Below, piece by piece: positions 6,237 to 8,959 of a stretch of DNA of 8,959 bases. A program made the position numbers and the translations under genes. Numbering within the stretch: position 1 is the first letter of the stretch; each line of letters begins with the position of its first letter. Source of the stretch: Desulfuromonadaceae bacterium (GTDB taxonomy: Bacteria > Desulfobacterota > Desulfuromonadia > Geobacterales > Pseudopelobacteraceae); assembly GCA_028686145.1 (NCBI GenBank), contig JAQUCQ010000120.1, positions 1 through 8,959 on the forward strand. Reading direction: 5' to 3'. The notes beneath the pieces are model-generated. The model ran no database searches and was not told where the DNA came from. It saw only the letters and a program-made list of their open reading frames with translations.

Positions 6237-7265
6237 TCACGCGACGCATACAAAGTCTATGCCTTCCTGCCAGCCGCGTTTTCCCGCCACACTCCGGAAC
6301 TTTTCGCGGGCACCGCGTACGCCTATTGCCACAATCATTTTTCTGCCATTCAGATGAAGATCGTCCGGTGAGATGACTGGAGCATTGTGCAGCATACGCC
6401 CGATCTTTCGTGGGTCAACATCCAGCCAGGTGGAAACCGATATACCCCGAGCAGTCAACAAGCGTTGCCACGCCCGTGCTTCCAGCCCAGCTCCAGCAAT
6501 AACGATGTCATGGATGTCCTGTAGAAAACCATGCAGCAGATGGTGACATTTGCAGGCACGAAATGCATGTAACGTATATTCATCCATCGTGCGGGTGGCA
6601 CGTTCGGGGTGGTCGCGCCAGAATAAAAGTGTGTGTGGTACGCGGGCAAATTGTACGCCCGCCCCAGCCATACGCAGCCAGAGATCATAGTCCTCGGGCC
6701 ACGTGTTGTTATGGTACCCTCCCAAGTTTTCCAGAAGAGCTCGTCGCGTCATGATAGCGGGATGGACAAAAGGCGACTCTACAAACAGATCGCGGCTGAT
6801 CAGAGAATGCATGGTCAGGCTGTTCTGCCACGATTCATAGTCAACCATGCCCTGTTTGAGGTGGGTTCGCGGAAAATGCCGGAAATTACAGGCGACCAGT
6901 CCGGTGTCGGGATGCGTGTTCAGATAGGCCGCCTGCAGTTCCAAACGCCGGGGATGGCAAATGTCGTCGCCGTCCATGCGGGCCAATAGTGGTGCCCGGC
7001 AGGCTTCCAGGCCGGCATTGAGCGCCGCTACCAATCCGCCCCCCCCTTCGCGTCTTATTATGCGCACACGGCCGTCACTGCGAGCGGAATCAGCAAGAAT
7101 TTCCGCCGTTCCGTCATTTGAGCCGTCATCGACTGCAATCAGCTCCCAGGAGGGACTGGTTTGACGGTACAGGGAGTCCAGCGCTGCCTGAAGATAGCGA
7201 TCTTCATTGCGGACCGGCATGAGGATTGAAACGTGCGGCTTGGTGGATGGCAGTTGTTGCGGCAT
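6237..7265 (-). CDS. GT2 family glycosyltransferase with C-terminal Rossmann-like domain
   Basis: The 342-residue protein starts with a GT-A fold of family GT2: VSILMPVRNEDRYLQAALDS, AVDDGSNDGTAEIL (UDP-sugar binding Asp), the metal-binding LARMDGDD (Asp98, Asp100, Asp101) and WPEDYDLWLRM (from 189, with the likely catalytic Glu191-Asp192). These enzymes transfer a sugar from a nucleotide donor to a glycan or lipid acceptor at the cytoplasmic membrane face. Residues about 252-342 form a second domain with IVIAGAGLEAR, LDVDPRKIGR and IVAIGVRGAR, resembling a Rossmann-type fold seen in sugar acyltransferase and nucleotide-sugar proteins. There is no transmembrane segment. ATG 7265 is used, with AGGA (complement of 7274-7277) 8 nt upstream. 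The frame stays open to 7505, but that extension is antisense to the Nudix gene and does not look like GT2. No polysaccharide cluster surrounds it, so the product cannot be named. Confidence 0.92.
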   Translation of the reverse strand: MPQQLPSTKPHVSILMPVRNEDRYLQAALDSLYRQTSPSWELIAVDDGSNDGTAEILADSARSDGRVRIIRREGGGGLVAALNAGLEACRAPLLARMDGDDICHPRRLELQAAYLNTHPDTGLVACNFRHFPRTHLKQGMVDYESWQNSLTMHSLISRDLFVESPFVHPAIMTRRALLENLGGYHNNTWPEDYDLWLRMAGAGVQFARVPHTLLFWRDHPERATRTMDEYTLHAFRACKCHHLLHGFLQDIHDIVIAGAGLEARAWQRLLTARGISVSTWLDVDPRKIGRMLHNAPVISPDDLHLNGRKMIVAIGVRGAREKFRSVAGKRGWQEGIDFVCVA

Positions 7266-7350
7266 AGTGAGTGTCCTGATATAATTTTCTTGACGCTGGT
7301 AAATGATACGGTAAGTATGTGAATTAATCCATAGAGGAATAATCGGAGTT
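7266..7350. promoter_or_regulatory. Divergent promoter region between glycosyltransferase and Nudix genes
   Basis: These 85 bp must hold start signals for both the minus-strand three-gene operon and the plus-strand nudix-tpx pair. On the + strand TTGACG (7290-7295) is a good -35, but 16-18 nt on only TAAGTA/AAGTAT is found, a weak -10. On the - strand TATATC (complement of 7276-7281) could be a -10 without a convincing -35. A short inverted ATAC-N5-GTAT lies at 7306-7318. I cannot fix either promoter. Confidence 0.35.
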
Positions 7351-8022
7351 ATGAGAGTTTTACCAACAGAACATGATGGTGTGTTCAATCGCGTTACAGA
7401 ATTGCTTGCCATGCAAATTGATAGTGATGCAGTACCTCCTCCTGATGCAGGCGGGCGTACGCGTGCGTCGGTAGCCATGATATTACACCAGGCCGTAGCC
7501 GACATAGAAATTCTATTTATTCAGCGTGCCGCTCATGACTTGGACCCGTGGTCAGGGCACATCGCTTTTCCGGGGGGTAAACTGGAAGTGGGGGAATTGG
7601 AGTGTCAAGCGGCCCTCAGAGAAACATATGAAGAGGTCGGGATCGACCTGGCACAGGGGCGTTATCTGGGACGGCTTCCCGACATTATGGGAACTAATCT
7701 GCCGGTGAGAGTTTCCTGCTGTCTGTTCGGTGTAGACCGGACACGTTACCATCCGATCCTGAACGAAGAGGTAGAAGATTTGTTTTGGGTTACGCTTTCC
7801 GACCTGCGTGATCCGAAGAGCCATCTTCTGAGCAGTGTTGCTTTTGATGAAAAACGCATCGAAGTGCCGGCCATCAGGCTTCCCGTTGATGACAAACCGG
7901 TGCTGTGGGGCATCACCTATCGATTGGTGATGCAATTTCTGTCTCTTCTGGAAGGTAATAGTACTTTCTGCGAAGATTTCTGCAAACTACCTGAAATGGT
8001 AGGACTTGACGAGGAGGAATGA
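7351..8022 (+). CDS. Nudix hydrolase, CoA pyrophosphatase-like
   Basis: The 223-residue protein carries a full Nudix box GX5EX7REXXEEXGI at residues 76-98 (Gly76, Glu82, Arg90-Glu91, Glu94-Glu95, Gly97), which binds Mg and hydrolyses a nucleoside-diphosphate-X bond. The preceding FIQRAAHDLDPWSGHIAFPGG resembles the NudL/CoA-pyrophosphatase group (R-x-H-x-G-Q-v-x-FPGG type), though the exact LRxHxGQ signature is not present, so CoA derivatives are a likely but unproven substrate. The start ATG 7351 has GGAG only 2 nt upstream (7345-7348) and GAGGA 12 nt upstream, so initiation may be inefficient. The C-terminal codons GAC GAG GAG GAA also form the Shine-Dalgarno of tpx, whose ATG lies 2 nt after the TGA. 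This tightly links the two genes. Confidence 0.92.
   Translation: MRVLPTEHDGVFNRVTELLAMQIDSDAVPPPDAGGRTRASVAMILHQAVADIEILFIQRAAHDLDPWSGHIAFPGGKLEVGELECQAALRETYEEVGIDLAQGRYLGRLPDIMGTNLPVRVSCCLFGVDRTRYHPILNEEVEDLFWVTLSDLRDPKSHLLSSVAFDEKRIEVPAIRLPVDDKPVLWGITYRLVMQFLSLLEGNSTFCEDFCKLPEMVGLDEEE
8012..8017 (+). promoter_or_regulatory. Shine-Dalgarno of tpx inside the end of the Nudix gene
   Basis: AGGAGG lies in the last codons of the Nudix gene. It is 7 nt from ATG 8025 but only 1 nt from ATG 8019, which overlaps the Nudix TGA as ATGA. The spacing decides for ATG 8025 as the tpx start. Confidence 0.75.
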
Positions 8023-8024
8023 TT

Positions 8025-8540
8025 ATGGATGAAAAAACAGGAATCATTACGTTTAAAGGAAATCCGATGACATTGCTGGGGCACGGGCTGGCAGTGGGTG
8101 ACGCCGCTCCAGACTTTGCTGTGGTTGACAATGGACTTGCCGTCGTGACGCTCTCCAGTTATTCGGGGAAAATCAAGATCATCAGTTCTGTACCATCTCT
8201 CGATACTCCGGTTTGTGATACCGAAACCCGGCGTTTCAATCAGGAAGCCTCCTCATTGCCGGGTGATATCGTTGTTTTGACCGTCAGTCTCGATCTCCCG
8301 TTTGCTCAGAAGCGGTGGTGTGGCGCTGCCGGGATTGACAAAGTTGTCACGCTTTCCGATTACCGCGAACGCTCTTTCGGGCTCGGATACGGGATGCTGA
8401 TCAAAGAGTTGTTGTTGCTGACCCGTGCTGTTTTCGTTGTTGATGCCGCCAATATTATCCGCTACATCCAAATTGTCCCGGAAGTAACTGCCGAACCTGA
8501 TTATACGGCTGCAATTGCCGCTGCTAAAGCATTGCTGTAA
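8025..8540 (+). CDS. tpx: Thiol peroxidase Tpx (atypical 2-Cys peroxiredoxin)
   Basis: Tpx reduces hydrogen peroxide and alkyl hydroperoxides with electrons from thioredoxin. The protein has 171 residues, normal for the family. Visible features are the FKGNPMTLLG opening, VGDAAPDF, the peroxidatic motif SVPSLDTPVCDTETRRFN with Thr61 and Cys64, the resolving Cys99 in FAQKRWCGAAGI, and Arg134 in LLTRAVFVVD. Both cysteines are present, so the intramolecular disulfide cycle should work. E. coli Tpx is periplasmic or peripheral without a classic signal peptide; none is seen here either. ATG 8025 is chosen by Shine-Dalgarno spacing over ATG 8019. It follows the Nudix gene by 2 nt and is closed by the hairpin at 8553-8582, so the pair forms a two-gene operon. 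Confidence 0.96.
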   Translation: MDEKTGIITFKGNPMTLLGHGLAVGDAAPDFAVVDNGLAVVTLSSYSGKIKIISSVPSLDTPVCDTETRRFNQEASSLPGDIVVLTVSLDLPFAQKRWCGAAGIDKVVTLSDYRERSFGLGYGMLIKELLLLTRAVFVVDAANIIRYIQIVPEVTAEPDYTAAIAAAKALL

Positions 8541-8552
8541 AAATGATTCAGC

Positions 8553-8582
8553 GTCAGGACGCTCCGTCTGAAGCGTCCTGAC
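8553..8582 (+). terminator. Hairpin terminator after tpx, possibly bidirectional
   Basis: GTCAGGACGCT and AGCGTCCTGAC form a perfect 11-bp stem around an 8-nt loop, starting 12 nt after the tpx stop. The following AGTATTATT is only moderately U-rich. In the other direction a run of five T (complement of 8541-8545) lies about 8 nt past the stem. It sits between tpx and the convergent flavoprotein remnant, where a shared terminator would be expected. Confidence 0.78.
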
Positions 8583-8586
8583 AGTA

Positions 8587-8697
8587 TTATTCACTGATTC
8601 TCTTAAAATGCCACACCATGTGCTTACCCAGTACCTGCCTTGTTTGGATGTCTTCTTCATCCTGGAGCACATCACCGATGTTCCTGCCAATACCGAA
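8587..8697 (-). pseudogene. Likely C-terminal remnant of a flavodoxin-like NAD(P)H-dependent FMN reductase
   Basis: Read on the minus strand, the last 35 or so codons before the TAA (8589-8587) give GRNIGDVLQDEEDIQTRQ followed by VLGKHMVWHFKRI. From memory this resembles the ends of multimeric-flavodoxin/FMN reductase proteins, which close with a G-E-V-x-x-D-E-E-x-x-x-T-A-x-x-L-G-x-N-M-A-W-L-L-K pattern. Nothing like the flavodoxin FMN-binding core lies upstream on that strand; the open frame beyond about 8700 is antisense to the isochorismatase-type gene and is low-complexity Ser/Thr-rich. I therefore read this as a truncated leftover. The segment is short and could be chance similarity. Confidence 0.45.
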
Positions 8698-8716
8698 TGA
8701 GAGAAAAGGAGAAATT

Positions 8717-8959
8717 ATGTCAATTAAAGAACGTTTTTTTCTGGAACGTGACAAAGTAGTGCTGGTGGTAATTGATGTGCAGGAAAAACTGTGTCTTGCG
8801 ATGGATGAAACGGTACTGAAGAAACTTGTGAAAAATGTCGGTATCCTGCTTGAAAGTGCTGTTGAATTGAATATACCCGTCCTGGTGACCGAGCAATATG
8901 TCAAGGGATTAGGCGCAACTCTGCCCGAACTGAAACAAAAAGCAGCTTCAGCTTCCTAC
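8717..8959 (+). CDS. Isochorismatase-family cysteine hydrolase, 3'-truncated by the window edge
   Basis: The 81 visible residues show the family's first strand VVLVVIDVQEKL with the catalytic Asp20, then a helix and IPVLVTEQYVKGLG, where the second strand of the alpha/beta fold and the Q-Y-x-x-G-L-G pattern are typical. The Lys and Cys of the Asp-Lys-Cys triad would lie beyond the window. Members hydrolyse small amides or isochorismate-like substrates; the subgroup cannot be told from this part. AAGGAG (8706-8711) lies 5 nt before ATG 8717. No clear promoter is visible in 8583-8716, a stretch otherwise occupied by the flavoprotein remnant on the other strand. Confidence 0.88.
   Translation, partial: MSIKERFFLERDKVVLVVIDVQEKLCLAMDETVLKKLVKNVGILLESAVELNIPVLVTEQYVKGLGATLPELKQKAASASY

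Noticed and set aside
7266..7505. N-terminal extension of the glycosyltransferase reading frame to 7505
   Set aside because: It is antisense to the start of the Nudix gene and does not resemble GT2 proteins, which begin near MPQQLPSTKPHVSILMPV; ATG 7265 has an AGGA at good spacing.

Overview
The window looks like chromosomal DNA of a Gram-negative bacterium. The style of the proteins suggests Desulfuromonadota (Geobacter/Pelobacter-like): an HflX with a long N-terminal extension, a FabI-type enoyl reductase, and a glycosyltransferase fused to a Rossmann-like tail. This taxonomic reading is inference from remembered family resemblance, not a search. Coding density is high and base composition is fairly even. 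I see no rRNA, tRNA, CRISPR array, insertion sequence or integrase.

Layout. (1) Bases 1-3524 on the + strand: the 3' part of a conserved protein of unknown function, a B12-binding-type radical SAM protein 7 nt behind it, a small one-helix membrane protein preceded by a perfect 16-bp palindrome that covers an extended -10 box, and fabI. (2) Bases 3540-5222, +: hflX, which appears to start at a rare AUU codon just behind fabI and in the same frame. (3) Bases 5203-7265, - strand: three genes transcribed away from 7.3 kb, namely a two-domain GT2 glycosyltransferase, a DUF2288 protein and a YceH/DUF480 protein. The last overlaps the 3' end of hflX tail to tail by 20 bp. (4) Bases 7351-8540, +: a Nudix hydrolase of the CoA-pyrophosphatase type and thiol peroxidase tpx, tightly coupled and closed by a strong hairpin terminator. 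(5) Bases 8587-8959: a short minus-strand remnant resembling the end of a flavodoxin-like FMN reductase, then the start of an isochorismatase-family hydrolase cut by the window edge.

Function. Most of the window is housekeeping or stress related: fatty acid elongation (FabI), ribosome rescue or splitting (HflX), nucleotide/CoA clean-up (Nudix) and peroxide removal (Tpx). The least understood parts are the radical SAM protein with its unknown upstream partner, and the small membrane protein under the palindrome. The observations most worth checking are the AUU start of hflX, the palindrome at 2370-2385, the widened cysteine spacing of the radical SAM protein, and the flavoprotein remnant at 8587-8697. 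I found no convincing new defence or mobile system.
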